64,000 nt of DNA from Hydrococcus rivularis NIES-593 (GCF_001904635.1 NZ_MRCB01000003.1:179958-243957), one strand, 5' to 3'; shown: positions 1 to 10,189, numbered from the stretch's first letter. Numbers and translations: made by a program. Notes: a model not told the origin generated them from the letters alone.

Positions 1-2015
1 TGAGATATCTTGAGCGTAAGGTCTTTGATGGCTTGAGCGCGTTCTGCGGCGATCTCAGTCTTCTCGATTAGGTTCGCTCGGTCGATCGCTAGACCGAATT
101 GCGTTGCAATCTGCGTTAGTAGCTCGATTTCACTTGGCTGCCAAACTCTAGATTCCGAACACTGGTTGACGGACAATAAACCCGTTAGGATGCGGCGACT
201 GCCGCGCAGAATAGGCACCACCAAGTTAGCTTTGATGGCAAACGCCTCTAGCATTTTGATGTGGCAATCCGCTAATCCAGATTCATAAATATTGGATAGG
301 GCTTGGATGCGACCTCGACGATACTCCTCAGCAAGCCGATCTTGGAAACAGTGGTCTGTAATTAAAGCCCCTAGAGCGCGAGGCAAGCCTTGGGCTACCG
401 ATTCAGCGACGACCTCTCCGGCTAAAGTTTCTTCATCGAAGCGATAGAAAAAGGCGCGATCGACATTGAGGTCGATCCGAAGCTTTTCTAAGGCGATCTC
501 GAAAGCATTTTTCACTTGAGGGTATTGGCTCAGATCCAAGGTGACTTCTTTGAGAAGTTGTTCGCGAGCTTTTTCTTGACGCAGGGCTGTTAGGTTAGCC
601 TCCATCTTGGTCGCCATGCGATCGAGTTCTTGAGAGAGAATTCCAATTTCATCTCGACGAGCCGTATCCGCTAACCCAGCGATCTTTTCGCCGTTAGCGA
701 TCCCTCTAGCAAAATCTTGCAAGCGCCGTAGCGGACGGGAAAATGTTCCTGCTACCGGGATTGCGATCGCGCCAGCCGCCAGCAAGAACACTAAGCCAAT
801 GCCGTAGCCGACGATGCGAACGCTATTCACGGCGCTATTTAAAGTCTCTGGGGCAGTTCCAACAGCAAGCATTCCGACTGGTTTGGCTTGCTGGGGATTC
901 AAATCCTGTCGATAGTCGTATAGGGGTAGGTAATAGGTCAGATAGGGCTTACCGCCGATCTCTTCGCGCCAAGGGAATCTTTTTCCGCCGCCGAGAACGG
1001 CTTTCTTGACGGCTTCGGCAGCGCGATCGCCGATGGCTCGATTTTTTCCGTCGGCTGCGGCTATCGTCGTGCTGGCTCGCAAGTCGCCTGCATATAAACT
1101 GGCTTCTGAGCCGTAATATTCTCGGAAGGTATCGACTAAGATGTTGTTTCGGTTAAGAAGTACTCCTGCGATCGCAATTCCTACTACTTTGCCGTTGACC
1201 TCGATCGGTTCGACTGCCATCGCAGTCAGTCCTTTTATCCCTTTGTTAGCATCGGAAGCCTTAAACTGCTCTCCCAACCCCAACTTTTGGATGACCGAGC
1301 GATCGAGCAGTTCGATTCCCTTGAGCGGGCGTTTGAGGCGTAGGGATTCTTTAACGATCGCAATATTTCCGAGATCGATTCCTGTGGGTAAAGAGACATT
1401 TTCAATTGCCTCGCTGCGATCTTCGGCAGCGGTTCCTAGGGGATAATCTTTATGAACTCTCAGGAACTGAGCGATCGTTTTTCCCTGGGCGTTAGCGATG
1501 ATTCTGAAGCTTTTCCATCCGTCAAGTCGCTCTTGTTCGATCTTGGAGGGAACGATCAGACTTTGCAATAGCGTTTGGTTGGCTTTGATTTGTGCGGGAT
1601 TTTGCAAATCTATTTTGCTTGCCCCAAGTACGTCGGCGATCGCCTGAACCTGTCCCGAACTCTCCAGTCGTAGCCAGTGAATATAATCTTCTTGGAATCC
1701 GCTTGCATTCGATGCAACCGTTTCTTTGAGCGTGTCTTGAGCGGTCTTTTGACTGTACCAAACAATTCCCTGAGTTACGCCGATTGTTGGCAGGGCAGCC
1801 CCAGCAATCAGCAATATCGCCAGTTTCCATCGAAAGCTCAGGTTTTGCCAAAGGTTGGCTTTACCTTCTTTAGGCGCGTCTAATAGCTCGATTTGGCTTG
1901 GAGAAGGCACTAGCTGTGGCGATGGAGTCCGCGTCTCTCTTTGAGGAGATTGAGATATTAAACTGCGATCGTTAGCGATTTTTTTGAAATTGGGCTTAGG
2001 AGGGGTCTGGGTCAT
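1..2015 (-). CDS. Methyl-accepting photoreceptor-like protein (PixJ2-like), 3' part off the window
   Basis: This is the N-terminal 671 codons of a membrane chemoreceptor; the gene runs off the left edge, so its signalling domain is not visible. I read the start at the ATG on 2013-2015, which gives MTQTPPKPN, like the N-terminus of the next gene upstream (MTQIPPKSD). A soluble N-terminus is followed by a membrane helix, a Cache-like periplasmic region, a second helix, a HAMP segment and a GAF domain. The GAF has the motif DHCF (Cys556, codon 348-350) and a DCHIKML motif (Cys584, codon 264-266). These cysteines are 28 residues apart, as in dual-cysteine DXCF cyanobacteriochromes. The last visible residues (AIKDLTLKIS) resemble the lead-in to another GAF. 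It lies 99 nt downstream of pixJ on the same strand, as pixJ2 does in the Synechocystis tax1 locus. Bilin binding is inferred, not shown. Confidence 0.85.
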   Translation of the reverse strand, partial: MTQTPPKPNFKKIANDRSLISQSPQRETRTPSPQLVPSPSQIELLDAPKEGKANLWQNLSFRWKLAILLIAGAALPTIGVTQGIVWYSQKTAQDTLKETVASNASGFQEDYIHWLRLESSGQVQAIADVLGASKIDLQNPAQIKANQTLLQSLIVPSKIEQERLDGWKSFRIIANAQGKTIAQFLRVHKDYPLGTAAEDRSEAIENVSLPTGIDLGNIAIVKESLRLKRPLKGIELLDRSVIQKLGLGEQFKASDANKGIKGLTAMAVEPIEVNGKVVGIAIAGVLLNRNNILVDTFREYYGSEASLYAGDLRASTTIAAADGKNRAIGDRAAEAVKKAVLGGGKRFPWREEIGGKPYLTYYLPLYDYRQDLNPQQAKPVGMLAVGTAPETLNSAVNSVRIVGYGIGLVFLLAAGAIAIPVAGTFSRPLRRLQDFARGIANGEKIAGLADTARRDEIGILSQELDRMATKMEANLTALRQEKAREQLLKEVTLDLSQYPQVKNAFEIALEKLRIDLNVDRAFFYRFDEETLAGEVVAESVAQGLPRALGALITDHCFQDRLAEEYRRGRIQALSNIYESGLADCHIKMLEAFAIKANLVVPILRGSRRILTGLLSVNQCSESRVWQPSEIELLTQIATQFGLAIDRANLIEKTEIAAERAQAIKDLTLKIS

Positions 2016-2114
2016 GCTTAGCGGTTAGTAGTTGCTGGACGATTGGTTGGCGAAGGTTAGTTGCCGATGGTTGGAGTGAGAAACGACTGCCGACTCACAA
2101 CTCACTTCTCGCGC

Positions 2115-5100
2115 TTAACTAACTTTGAATTTGCCGACGCTTTCTTGGAGGGCTTGCGCGACTGCGAGGAGTTCTTTGAAGGAGGCTGACACGTCGGTCG
2201 CAGAGGATGAGGTTTCATTGGCGATCGCGGCAATCCCCGTCATGGATTGGCTGACGACTTCGGACACTTCGGTTTGTTCTTCGGTTGCTTTGGCGATCGC
2301 TTCTACTAACTGACCGATCTGTTCGCTGGCTGAGGCAATGCGGTTGAGGCTTTGACGAGTTTCTTCTACTAGTTTGGTTCCCATAACCACCTGTTCGGTG
2401 CCTTCTTCCATCGCCGCGACTACATCGTTAGTTTCTGCCTGAATCTCCGCTACGACTTTTTCGATTTCTGCGGTTGCTTCGGCAGACTGCCGCGCTAGGT
2501 TTCGCACTTCATCGGCGACCACCGCGAAGCCTCGACCTTGTTCTCCCGCATGCGCCGCCTCAATCGAAGCGTTCAGCGCAAGCAGGTTGGTTTGGTCGGC
2601 GAAGCTACTAATCAGATTGACGACTTTAGAAATTTTCTGGGTCGATTCGCCGAGACGCTTGACTTTTTTCGCCGTTTCTGCTACCGTCTGACGAATTGCC
2701 ATAATCCCTTCTACGGTGCGGTTCATGGCAGCATCTCCCTCTTCTACTGTCTGAGCTGCTTGGTCTACCGCTTCTTCGGCTTGCTCGGCGCTGAGGGCAA
2801 CCGCGCGAATGGAGTTGGTCATCGCCTGAATGCGTTCTAGGGCGGCGGCGATTTCTCCGGTTTGCTGCATGGCGCCTTGGGAGAGGGCAGCGACCAAGGC
2901 ATCGTTATTACTGGTGGTCAGGGCTACTTTTTGAGCGGCTTCTTTCACCTGGGAGACGATTTTGCGCAAGTTTTCGATAGTGGAGTTGTAGGAGTCGGCA
3001 ATGGTACCAATTTCGTCTTCGGTGACGGTGGCGCGGATGGTCAAGTCTCCCTGGGTGAGCGGATCGACTTGCATGAGTAATTCCAGCGCTCGCTGTTGCA
3101 ATTTTTCTTTTTCTTTGCGCTGTGCTAGCTCGGATAGACGCTGTTTGTCTAGCAAATTGGTGCGATCGAGTGCCAGACCGATTTGCGTTGCCACCTGAGC
3201 CAAGAAGTTAATTTCCGCTTCTTCCCACTGGCGAGTGCCGGAACACTGGTGAGCGATCAACAAGCCCAGCAAGTCGCCGCTCGTCACGATTGGCGTAACC
3301 AAATTAGCTTTGACGCTGAAGGGTTCTAGCTGCTTGAGGTGGCATTGGGTCAACCCGGCGTTGTAAATATCGGGCGTTGCCTGAACGCGACCTTTCTTAT
3401 ATTTCTGGACGTAGTTCTCGGCAAAGCAGGGGTCGGCGATTTGCGCTCCCAAGGCTTTAGGAAATTCCTCGGCTACCGACTCGCCAATGACCGTTCCTTT
3501 CCAGGTTTTATCGAATTGGTAGAGAATGATGCGATCGCAACTGAGGGCATGACGAACCTTATCGAGCGGTAGTTGCGCGAGAATTTCCTCCTTCGTAACT
3601 TTTTGAGCCAGTTCCAAGGTAATATCTCTAAGAGCTCCTGCCCGTTCGGCTTCGATTTGCTGTCGCTGCAAGAGGTTAGTACGATCGATCGCCGCACCGA
3701 CTTGGATAGCCGCTTGAGTGAAGAAGTCGATCTCGCCGACTTGCCAATTGCGAGTCCCGGAACATTGGTGAGCGATCAGCAAGCCTAGCAATTCTCCACT
3801 AGCGACGATAGGCGCGACGAGATTGGCTCTGACGCTGAAGGGGGCGAGTTGTGCGAGGTGACAGTCGGTCAACCCGGCATTGTAAATATCGGGCGTTGCC
3901 TGAACGCGACCTTTCTTATATTTCTGGACATAGTTTTGGGCAAAACAAGGATCGGCGATTTGCGCGCCTAGCGCTTTGGGGAAGCCCGATACCACCGATT
4001 CGGCAACGACCGTGCCTTTCCAGTTTTTGTCGAAGAGATAGACAATAACGCGATCCGATACAATTGCCTTGCGAATTTCTTCTACAGTCGTCCTAAAAAT
4101 CGTATCGACATCCAGCGCTTGAGAAATTCTAACTGTAAGATCTTTGAGGAGCTGAGCTTGTTCGACCGATACGGCTTGTTCGTGCACCAACGTTTCTAGC
4201 TGAGCCGCCATGACGTTGATGTTGGCTCCCAAAGCCGCTAATTCGTCTTCCCCGGATACCGCCACGCGAGTATCCAATTCGCCGCGACCGATTTTTTCTA
4301 CGGCTTCGGCTGCCGATATAATCGGTCGAGTGAGGCGTTCGGCTAGGAGAACGGCGATAATACCAACTGCGATCGCAGTTGCTCCCGTTCCCAACAAAGT
4401 AGTTAGCAATAACTGTCTCCGAGCGGCAAAAGCAGTCGATGTTGGAGTGCTCAATAATATGCGCCAGTCAAAATCAGGTAGGTCGGTTCGTTTTTGTAGG
4501 GTTGAGTAAGCTAAAAGAACGTTCGAGTTTTTCTGAGCATCTCGCAGGGTAGTAAGACCCGTTCGATCGGTCAATAGTTTCGCTTCAAATTCGGGGTATT
4601 CTTTGTCTAAAGACTGACCCACCAGTTTTTGCTCGCCTTCTGGAGCCAAGAAAACTTTACCCGATTTATCTACCAAATGGACTTCATTGGCTTCATTAGT
4701 AAAGGGTTTAATTAAATCTTCGACCACTTTAATCGGAACGAGAGTGCGAATAACGCCGATGGTTTGCCCCGTTACCGAGTCTTTGATTGGCGCAGCGAAA
4801 AACAAAGCATATTTTCCAGTTACAACTGATGGACGTTGCGAGTGGGCAGGACGGCCGGTCTTGAGAACTTCCATATAGTAATCGACTTTTTTCTCAAGAA
4901 AATTGGCAGGTCTGTCATTCGATCCTGCTTGCACGATGGGATTGCCCTTCATATCTATGACGACAATGCTCTCATAGACTTTATAGCTCTTGATGTACTG
5001 TTCTAATCTGGCTTGCTTTTCCTGGAGCGATGTCGTGTTTCTAAGTCGAGGATCTGCCAGAACTGACAAATCAGCCATCACCTGGATATCCCCGTAGCGT

Positions 5101-5516
5101 TCGGCTAAGAAGTTGGTCAAGACTTGTGAAAGAGCATCGACTTGGGTTTTTTTGGCAGTGTAAACTTGTCGCGTTTCCGATTGTGAGGCGGCGTAGTAAC
5201 CGATCGACCCGATCGCCACGGCGGGAATAATTCCGATCGCCAGTGCCAGCACTGCTGCTTTCGTCTTGAGATTCAGCTTTTGTCCCCAACCTGACTTGCG
5301 CGGCATTGCTTGATGTTCCCAAGGCTCGATCGCTGCTTCTTCTGACTCTAGGAGCGGCTCTTTGTCATCGGCGATCGCTTCTGATTCGGCGTAAAAGGCT
5401 TGAGTTGGCAGCTCGTCGCCAGAGGCTGTTTGGTCTGTCAGAAACGCGCGATCGTCTTCTGGCAGACGACTGTTAACAAAATCTTTAGGATCGGATTTAG
5501 GAGGAATCTGAGTCAT
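2115..5516 (-). CDS. pixJ: PixJ-like methyl-accepting phototaxis receptor with two DXCF GAF domains
   Basis: A 1133-residue chemoreceptor. The order is an acidic cytoplasmic N-terminus (1-85), TM1 (about 86-109), a dCache-like sensor (about 115-360), TM2 (about 367-392), HAMP (393-446), GAF1 (about 465-615), GAF2 (about 635-785), a second HAMP-like segment (about 795-855) and an MCP signalling domain (about 870-1130). The MCP hairpin tip is near 972-1006 ([20 protein letters not shown]). Both GAFs carry ADPCF (Cys524, Cys697) and a Cys-His pair (Cys552, Cys725) 28 residues later, the spacing of the DXCF cyanobacteriochromes. The two GAFs share a 49-nt identical stretch, which suggests recent duplication or gene conversion. 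It should signal through PixI and an off-window CheA to the motility machinery. A PilJ or HmpD role without bilin is the alternative. Confidence 0.88.
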   Translation of the reverse strand: MTQIPPKSDPKDFVNSRLPEDDRAFLTDQTASGDELPTQAFYAESEAIADDKEPLLESEEAAIEPWEHQAMPRKSGWGQKLNLKTKAAVLALAIGIIPAVAIGSIGYYAASQSETRQVYTAKKTQVDALSQVLTNFLAERYGDIQVMADLSVLADPRLRNTTSLQEKQARLEQYIKSYKVYESIVVIDMKGNPIVQAGSNDRPANFLEKKVDYYMEVLKTGRPAHSQRPSVVTGKYALFFAAPIKDSVTGQTIGVIRTLVPIKVVEDLIKPFTNEANEVHLVDKSGKVFLAPEGEQKLVGQSLDKEYPEFEAKLLTDRTGLTTLRDAQKNSNVLLAYSTLQKRTDLPDFDWRILLSTPTSTAFAARRQLLLTTLLGTGATAIAVGIIAVLLAERLTRPIISAAEAVEKIGRGELDTRVAVSGEDELAALGANINVMAAQLETLVHEQAVSVEQAQLLKDLTVRISQALDVDTIFRTTVEEIRKAIVSDRVIVYLFDKNWKGTVVAESVVSGFPKALGAQIADPCFAQNYVQKYKKGRVQATPDIYNAGLTDCHLAQLAPFSVRANLVAPIVASGELLGLLIAHQCSGTRNWQVGEIDFFTQAAIQVGAAIDRTNLLQRQQIEAERAGALRDITLELAQKVTKEEILAQLPLDKVRHALSCDRIILYQFDKTWKGTVIGESVAEEFPKALGAQIADPCFAENYVQKYKKGRVQATPDIYNAGLTQCHLKQLEPFSVKANLVTPIVTSGDLLGLLIAHQCSGTRQWEEAEINFLAQVATQIGLALDRTNLLDKQRLSELAQRKEKEKLQQRALELLMQVDPLTQGDLTIRATVTEDEIGTIADSYNSTIENLRKIVSQVKEAAQKVALTTSNNDALVAALSQGAMQQTGEIAAALERIQAMTNSIRAVALSAEQAEEAVDQAAQTVEEGDAAMNRTVEGIMAIRQTVAETAKKVKRLGESTQKISKVVNLISSFADQTNLLALNASIEAAHAGEQGRGFAVVADEVRNLARQSAEATAEIEKVVAEIQAETNDVVAAMEEGTEQVVMGTKLVEETRQSLNRIASASEQIGQLVEAIAKATEEQTEVSEVVSQSMTGIAAIANETSSSATDVSASFKELLAVAQALQESVGKFKVS

Positions 5517-5771
5517 AAAGTCAACCTCGTCAAAAATTCAGTAAATTAGTCATCTTGCGATCGCAATGGAGAGCCTTGAGCAACTTGGAGAGTTTCACTT
5601 AATAGAATTCCCGTATTATCTGCCGAATTAACATCATCGGCTAAAAAATCTCATTATTTGTTATTTATAATCCGAAAATAATAACCTGAAAATACAAGCC
5701 TTAACCTTGCCCTTTCATTGTTGTCGGTCAGGCTCGTCTGAGATAGTCATCTATCTGTGTTTAGTGAGAAT

Positions 5772-6317
5772 TTACGATTTGGGCATAGCTGCCATAATCG
5801 CCTCTCCTTCGAGGGCGACGAGAATCTCGCCATCGGGTTTTACCCAAAACCCTCGCAGAAAAGGAGCCAATCCTGGCTCTACTGCTGAGGCTGGCGGCGA
5901 TTGGATTTGTGCTGGGTCGCACCATTCTATATCATCGACTCTACTGATAACTAAACCGAGGGTTTGGCTTTTAGCTGCCGTTTCGGATTTGCCAGCGCTC
6001 TTAAGAACAAAGGCTCTGTAAGTCGAGCCTTTGAAAGATTGCTGATGCCAGGGAGTCAGTCCGACCAATTGTCCCAAATCTACCATCCAAAGAATTTCCC
6101 CTCGCCAGTTATAAACTCCCATTACCCAAGCGGGCATGTGGGGAATGGGAATAATCTGACCGAGGGGAATGGTAAGTACTTCTGTCAATTGAGCCACTGG
6201 TAACATCACTTTCGTATCTGGCTCTAGATAAAATCGCAAAAACTGCTCTTCTCGTCCTCGCCCGCCCGATCCTGAGGCAGTTTGTCCGAGATCCCGCAGG
6301 AACGCATCGGACATCAT
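5772..6317 (-). CDS. pixI: CheW-like adaptor of the phototaxis operon (PixI-like)
   Basis: A 181-residue CheW-domain protein expected to couple the PixJ receptors to a CheA-type histidine kinase in the cytoplasm. The first 25 residues are Gly/Ser-rich. After that the CheW core is readable: the FLRFYLEPDTKVMLPVAQLTEV segment resembles the first CheW strands, followed by IPHMPAWVMGVYNWRGEILW (MGVYNWRGEI being the typical G-hydrophobic-NxRG signature) and VDLGQLVGL. The family is usually 150-180 residues, so it is complete. It lies 51 nt downstream of pixH and 255 nt upstream of pixJ, all on the minus strand, which supports one transcription unit. It could equally be named PilI or HmpC. The CBCR-type receptors beside it make the pix assignment more likely. 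Confidence 0.88.
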   Translation of the reverse strand: MMSDAFLRDLGQTASGSGGRGREEQFLRFYLEPDTKVMLPVAQLTEVLTIPLGQIIPIPHMPAWVMGVYNWRGEILWMVDLGQLVGLTPWHQQSFKGSTYRAFVLKSAGKSETAAKSQTLGLVISRVDDIEWCDPAQIQSPPASAVEPGLAPFLRGFWVKPDGEILVALEGEAIMAAMPKS

Positions 6318-6368
6318 ATGTATTTCTCCTTTACTATTTTTCGATAGATAGGCTATTGATTTTCAGCC

Positions 6369-6734
6369 TTATTGCTTAATTAGTTGCTTGACAGTTTGCA
6401 CGAACTCTGCTTGATCGATCGGTTTGGGAATGTAGGCATCTGCTCCCTGCTTCATTCCCCAAAATTTATCCATTTCGCTCCCTTTGGTCGAACAGATGAT
6501 AATGGGAATGGTGCTGGTAGAGGCTTCGGCTTTAAGTTGGCGGCAGATTTCAAAACCGCTTCGCCCCGGCAGTACCACGTCTAGGACGATAACATCGGGG
6601 CGAGTGCTTTTAACTTTCTCTAGGGCTTCTTCTCCGCTAGAGGCGATCAGAACATTGATGCCTTCTTTTTCCAAGCAACTTGTAATAATTTTTTGTTCTG
6701 TCAGAGAATCATCAACAACTAGGGCTGTACCCAT
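6369..6734 (-). CDS. pixH: CheY-type single-domain response regulator (PixH-like)
   Basis: A 121-residue stand-alone receiver domain. The acidic pocket (Asp8, Asp9), the phospho-acceptor (Asp52 in VIVLDVVLPG), the switch Thr/Ser (IIICSTKGS) and the conserved Lys-Pro (YIPKPID) are all present, so it should be phosphorylatable. It carries no output domain and probably acts by competing for phosphate or by binding pilus-motor proteins, as CheY/PilH proteins do. It sits between the PatA-type regulator pixG (175 nt upstream) and the CheW gene pixI (51 nt downstream). In the Synechocystis pix and pil loci the gene order G-H-I-J is the same, which supports the assignment. PilH is the alternative name. 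Confidence 0.88.
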   Translation of the reverse strand: MGTALVVDDSLTEQKIITSCLEKEGINVLIASSGEEALEKVKSTRPDVIVLDVVLPGRSGFEICRQLKAEASTSTIPIIICSTKGSEMDKFWGMKQGADAYIPKPIDQAEFVQTVKQLIKQ

Positions 6735-6909
6735 GACATTTACCTCAATTAACGCGCAAAAGAACCAGAGCAGGGATTGGAAATAATGGCTGCTGTTAGC
6801 TAGTCGATTTCAAGAGCTACGTATAGCATTCCCAGAAATTTTATCGGCGTAACAGTTTTTATAGAATTTAAAATTTAGTCTACCGTTAAATCTTGATTTA
6901 GGTAGAGAA

Positions 6910-8121
6910 CTAGGCGAGACTTTCTTGTCTGAGATGTTTGCGAATCGTACCGATCACTATCTCCGGATCGACGGGTTTGCTGATAAAGTCCGTAGATCCA
7001 ACCATCTTGGCTCTAACGCGATCGACGATGCCATCATTGCCGGTGAGAATGACGATGGGAGTATCTTTGAAAAAAGTCATTCGGCGCAACTGACCGCAAA
7101 TTTCATAGCCGTTGGCGTTGGGCATGACGAGATCGAGAAAGATCAGATCGGGTTTGCGGGCGAGCAAAATAGCGATCGCTCTGAGCGGATCGTTAATGCC
7201 GACAAATTGATAATTAGCAGCCGTGAGGATTTTCTCCATTGTCTGGCACATCAGGGGACTGTCGTCCACGCAGGCAATTAAGGGAGCTTTGCCAGAAGTT
7301 ATCGGGGCTGGCGTACCTCCGCTAGGAGTCGGTGGAGGAGCAACGGGAGAGGCAAGATCGGGAACGCTAATCAATTCCACCAAACCCATTTGGATGTATG
7401 GTAGCAGCGAACTAATCACTGGCAAGACATGTCGCTTCATGCGGATTGACAGGTCGCGCAGCGTTTGTTGCCCGTCGAGGAGTTGGCTGAGGGTTTGATA
7501 GACTTGGGGAGAGGTTTTTTGTTGCAGTTGTTCGCTTTGGCGAATGATTGGTGCTGAATTGGGAGAGCGATCGGCAATTTTGGCTTCTTGCCAAGCTTGC
7601 CAGGACTGCTGGGATTCTGCGATAACTTGCTCGCCATCGATTAAAACCAGTCTGGGAGGAAGCAGGATATTTGGCTTGATTTCGCACGCTACTGCCATTC
7701 CTTGAGTGATATCGAATAGGATCTCGACGATGGAGGCGCGAATCATTTTGGCGGCTTGTTCCCGCATGATTTTTTGCTGTTCTACCCACAGACACAATAG
7801 TTCGTATTCCCAACAAATTTTTAACTTATCGGGGGCGATGTTGGCGAGATCGACCTGCACGGTTGAGGGTTGGGAAGCGATTTGGGGAAAATAAGTAATT
7901 AGGTTTCGTCTCCAGCGTCTGACGGGGTGAATTCCACCTGTTGCATAGATAATTCGACTCAAGTAGAAATAGAAGAACCACCTCTCTCCCTTAGGGTTTG
8001 TCAGCACCAATTGACCGCTAAATCGATTCTGTTTAAGCTTTTCAAAAAACTCAGCCTGTTTTTCAGCATTAAAATCCCTGATGATTAGGGGACTTTGAGA
8101 GGAAGGGTTAGCAGTCGTCAT
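6910..8121 (-). CDS. pixG: PatA-type response regulator (PixG-like)
   Basis: A 403-residue protein with an N-terminal PATAN/DUF4388 module (about residues 10-255, beginning FFEKLKQNRFSGQLVLTNPK) and a C-terminal receiver domain (about 280-400). The receiver has the acidic pair in LIACVDDSP, the phospho-acceptor Asp330 in LIFLDLVMP and Lys382 in FISKPVDP. A proline-rich linker (PVAPPPTPSGGTPAP) joins the two. PatA-family regulators head cyanobacterial chemotaxis-like operons (PixG, PilG, HmpA). This one heads the operon in the expected position with a start at 8121 and about 190 nt free upstream. Its output is probably protein-protein contact with the pilus motor, since no DNA-binding domain is visible. 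Confidence 0.87.
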   Translation of the reverse strand: MTTANPSSQSPLIIRDFNAEKQAEFFEKLKQNRFSGQLVLTNPKGERWFFYFYLSRIIYATGGIHPVRRWRRNLITYFPQIASQPSTVQVDLANIAPDKLKICWEYELLCLWVEQQKIMREQAAKMIRASIVEILFDITQGMAVACEIKPNILLPPRLVLIDGEQVIAESQQSWQAWQEAKIADRSPNSAPIIRQSEQLQQKTSPQVYQTLSQLLDGQQTLRDLSIRMKRHVLPVISSLLPYIQMGLVELISVPDLASPVAPPPTPSGGTPAPITSGKAPLIACVDDSPLMCQTMEKILTAANYQFVGINDPLRAIAILLARKPDLIFLDLVMPNANGYEICGQLRRMTFFKDTPIVILTGNDGIVDRVRAKMVGSTDFISKPVDPEIVIGTIRKHLRQESLA

Positions 8122-8311
8122 GGCTACGTTTTACTTAAATAAACAAGTTTTAGAAGCTTCAACCTATAGAATTCCCTAAAATCCTATCAAACTAACACCA
8201 GGCTCATGCCAAATGGTCACATCGTTCGGGTAGGTGAATCGTAAGACTTTCGGAATTCTTGGATATTCTTTTATATCCTGTATATCTTGAATTGTGCTTT
8301 CCCCTTTAGTT

Positions 8312-8707
8312 TTATACGTTTTGTAAATATCTTTCAATCAACAGAATTGCAACGATATCGTCAACCGGACGCGGCGGTACTCTCATCCCTTGCGGAATTA
8401 AGCGTTGCAGTCCCTGGGGCGGATACATTTGCCAGTAGCGATCGCGTGCCTCCAGGGAACTATTTCGCTCGTCTACCATCTTTATCGATACTGAGGGGGG
8501 TAAATGTTCTTTTAATTGCTGTCGCCACTGTTTGGCAGTCGTTTGGTTTCCTATGACTAGCCGTTCGATAGCAAATTGCTGACATAAAGATTTAATAGTG
8601 TCAAGGGCTACAGCCGCACTCACTACTTGATGATAGAGAAGTTGACGATCCAATCCTACGATCGCCACGCCACATTTATCTCGCCCCGGATCGAAACCTA
8701 GAATCAT
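8312..8707 (-). CDS. YqgF/RuvX-like RNase H-fold nuclease
   Basis: A 131-residue protein of the YqgF family, a small RNase H-fold nuclease group linked to pre-16S rRNA processing and Holliday-junction resolvase-like activity. The diagnostic N-terminus MILGFDPGRDKCGVAIVG has the DxG.d..G catalytic strand. A second acidic position is seen in IKMVDERNSS and a third in RPVDDIVAILLIERYL near the C-terminus. Length agrees with the family (130-150). It is on the same strand as the pix operon, 190 nt upstream of pixG, but a functional tie is not evident. It is a cyanobacterial divergent form rather than canonical RuvX. Confidence 0.75.
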   Translation of the reverse strand: MILGFDPGRDKCGVAIVGLDRQLLYHQVVSAAVALDTIKSLCQQFAIERLVIGNQTTAKQWRQQLKEHLPPSVSIKMVDERNSSLEARDRYWQMYPPQGLQRLIPQGMRVPPRPVDDIVAILLIERYLQNV

Positions 8708-8758
8708 CTTAAAAATCGGAAATCAGAAATAATCTACCATATTACTAACTTTGGGCTT

Positions 8759-8870
8759 ATATCATTTTTCATTCATTAATGACACAGATAGTCGATCGCC
8801 CTCACCCCCAACCCCTCTCCCTATTTGGGAGAGGGGAGTGTCGATCGCGAAAACCTGAAAATTGGTATTA
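8759..8870. repeat. MITE-like repeat, TAATACCA family, copy 1
   Basis: About 112 bp ending in TTGGTATTA on the right. Its left end reads ATATCATTTTTC, a mutated form of the reverse-complemented terminus. The body has an inner palindrome of CCCTCTCCC and GGGAGAGGG flanking a short AT loop, next to a C-rich track. The reverse complement of this copy matches the element at 16393-16517 almost base for base, and the start of the element at 63945. Confidence 0.8.
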
Positions 8871-8935
8871 GCTAATCGATCGTGCCTATCAGATTGAGAT
8901 TGAGATCGACTTTGATGGACGAACAATAATACCAA

Positions 8936-9130
8936 TTCGCCGATGCTCCTCTATTTCGTGGGAGTCCGCGTCGGTTCGCAATTAGTCAGCAGATCTGTGT
9001 ATCAGGCTTTTTCCTCGATCGTCTGTAGCGTTCTTTGTTATACAAATTTGAAATAAGAAGGCGATAGATGAATTTACACAATTCAATCGTAGAAAGGGGT
9101 TCCCAATCCTTTCATCCAAAATGGTATTAG
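8936..9130. repeat. Possible larger element with the same TAATACCA termini
   Basis: The stretch begins TAATACCAATT and ends AAAATGGTATTA, so its ends are inverted copies of the termini of the neighbouring MITE-like repeat. The internal 170 bp do not resemble the other copies. It may be a longer relative or a chance pairing of solo termini. Confidence 0.4.
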
Positions 9131-9171
9131 AAATGGTATGACTTGTCATACTTTTCCGGCGTTGCTGAATT

Positions 9172-9291
9172 TATATTAAATCTGTTTGATTGCCCGCAAT
9201 ATCGGTAAGGGCGGGTTTAGCTAGGATTTTTAGTGAAATTAGTAACTTAAAAACAAAACCCGCCCCTACAAGCAATATGGTTGTTTAACCG
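9172..9291. repeat. MITE-like repeat, ATATCAAATC family, copy A (right end decayed)
   Basis: The left end (TATTAAATCTGTTTGATTG) and the following CCCGCAATATCGG match the copy at 40369-40487. Internal inverted arms GGCGGGTTT and AAACCCGCC flank the core, and the right part CAAGCAATATGG is shared with the other copy. The right terminal repeat is eroded after GGTTGTTTAACC. Confidence 0.75.
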
Positions 9292-9497
9292 CACTACCTC
9301 GCATGCGAGATGGTGCAGTCCTTTCAAACTCGTTAAGTCAATGGACATTTTCGAACGTTTCCAAATCCCTTCAAAATCTTTTAGGGTTTTAATTCGAGCA
9401 GAATCGTCGCTGCTGGTTATAAAAATTTTCTTATAAAAGCCTAAAAGCTTTAGGGTACTTCACTCAAACTTAACTAAATGCTAAATTAAAATGTTAA

Positions 9498-9815
9498 TTA
9501 ATCTTTAATCTCAGATTTCATCCGTTCTAGGGTCATATGCATTTGATCGAACATTTGCTCGGGTGTCACGCCAAATTGACTGAGTTGAGTTTTAAGCTGC
9601 TGTACCGTCATTTGCGCCATAAAATCTTCCGATAGCTCGAAGCGCTTCATAAAGATTCTATAGCGCTCCATAAGCTGCTCCATTTTTTCGATAAAGATTT
9701 TTTTCCCTTCTCTGTCAAATTTCCCGTACTCGCTTCCAAGTTGCATCAGGGATTGATAGTCTTCAAATAACTGTTTAGCTTCTTGCTGAACGACTTCTGA
9801 ATCAAAAAATCCCAT
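9498..9815 (-). CDS. DUF1825 family protein
   Basis: A 105-residue soluble, highly charged, probably all-helical protein that I recognise as the DUF1825 family, which is nearly restricted to cyanobacteria and plastid relatives. The start MGFFDSEVVQQEAKQLFEDY is the family's usual N-terminus and fixes the start codon. Met-rich helices in the middle (MEQLMERYRIFMKRFELSED) and the C-terminus (MFDQMHMTLERMKSE) are also characteristic. Function is unknown. It stands alone, with long intergenic stretches on both sides. Confidence 0.85.
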   Translation of the reverse strand: MGFFDSEVVQQEAKQLFEDYQSLMQLGSEYGKFDREGKKIFIEKMEQLMERYRIFMKRFELSEDFMAQMTVQQLKTQLSQFGVTPEQMFDQMHMTLERMKSEIKD

Positions 9816-10189
9816 ATTCCCTAGCCTTTATAAGAACCCGTTTAAAATTTATATCATGCTACTCCTGACGGAGTTCATTAACTATTTTAGAGGAGTTGAA
9901 AGTTCTGTGGAGATACGGTTTTCCGTATTGTCGCGGTTAGGGCTAGATTTTGACACTGACTTTATTGTCAAACTACTTTGATTTAGATTGCTAACTACAA
10001 AACTATGTTTTTCTGAGACAATCTGAGTAATTGCCCGCAAAAACTGTAAGACTTTTGTGGTATCGTCATAGTTGATGAGTTAAAAGGTATTTTTTCAAGC
10101 TCTAGCTGCTGCGATCGCTTTTCTAGGATTTTTTAACTCGGATTTAACTCGAATTTTTCTTGGGTTTCTAGCTATTATTTTGGTCGTTT
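9816..10189. other. Intergenic region with no recognised feature
   Basis: About 370 nt of AT-rich sequence between the DUF1825 gene and the peptidase gene. A single GCGATCGC octamer lies near 10113. I see no gene, RNA or clear hairpin terminator. Confidence 0.5.

Larger units (their letters stand above)
8708..9497. other. Intergenic region rich in small repeats, no convincing gene
   Basis: This 790-nt gap holds three repeat copies and no supported gene. It contains a TAATACCA-type element (about 8759-8870), a second stretch bounded by the same termini (about 8936-9130) and a GATATCAAATC-type element with a decayed right end (about 9172-9291). A short perfect inverted repeat GTATGAC-TT-GTCATAC lies at 9136-9151. 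I see no RNA gene. Confidence 0.6.

Noticed and set aside
2115..8121. Naming the operon pilGHIJ (pilus biogenesis)
   Set aside because: Gene order is equally compatible, but the DXCF/CH GAFs and the second receptor gene fit the pix phototaxis locus better.
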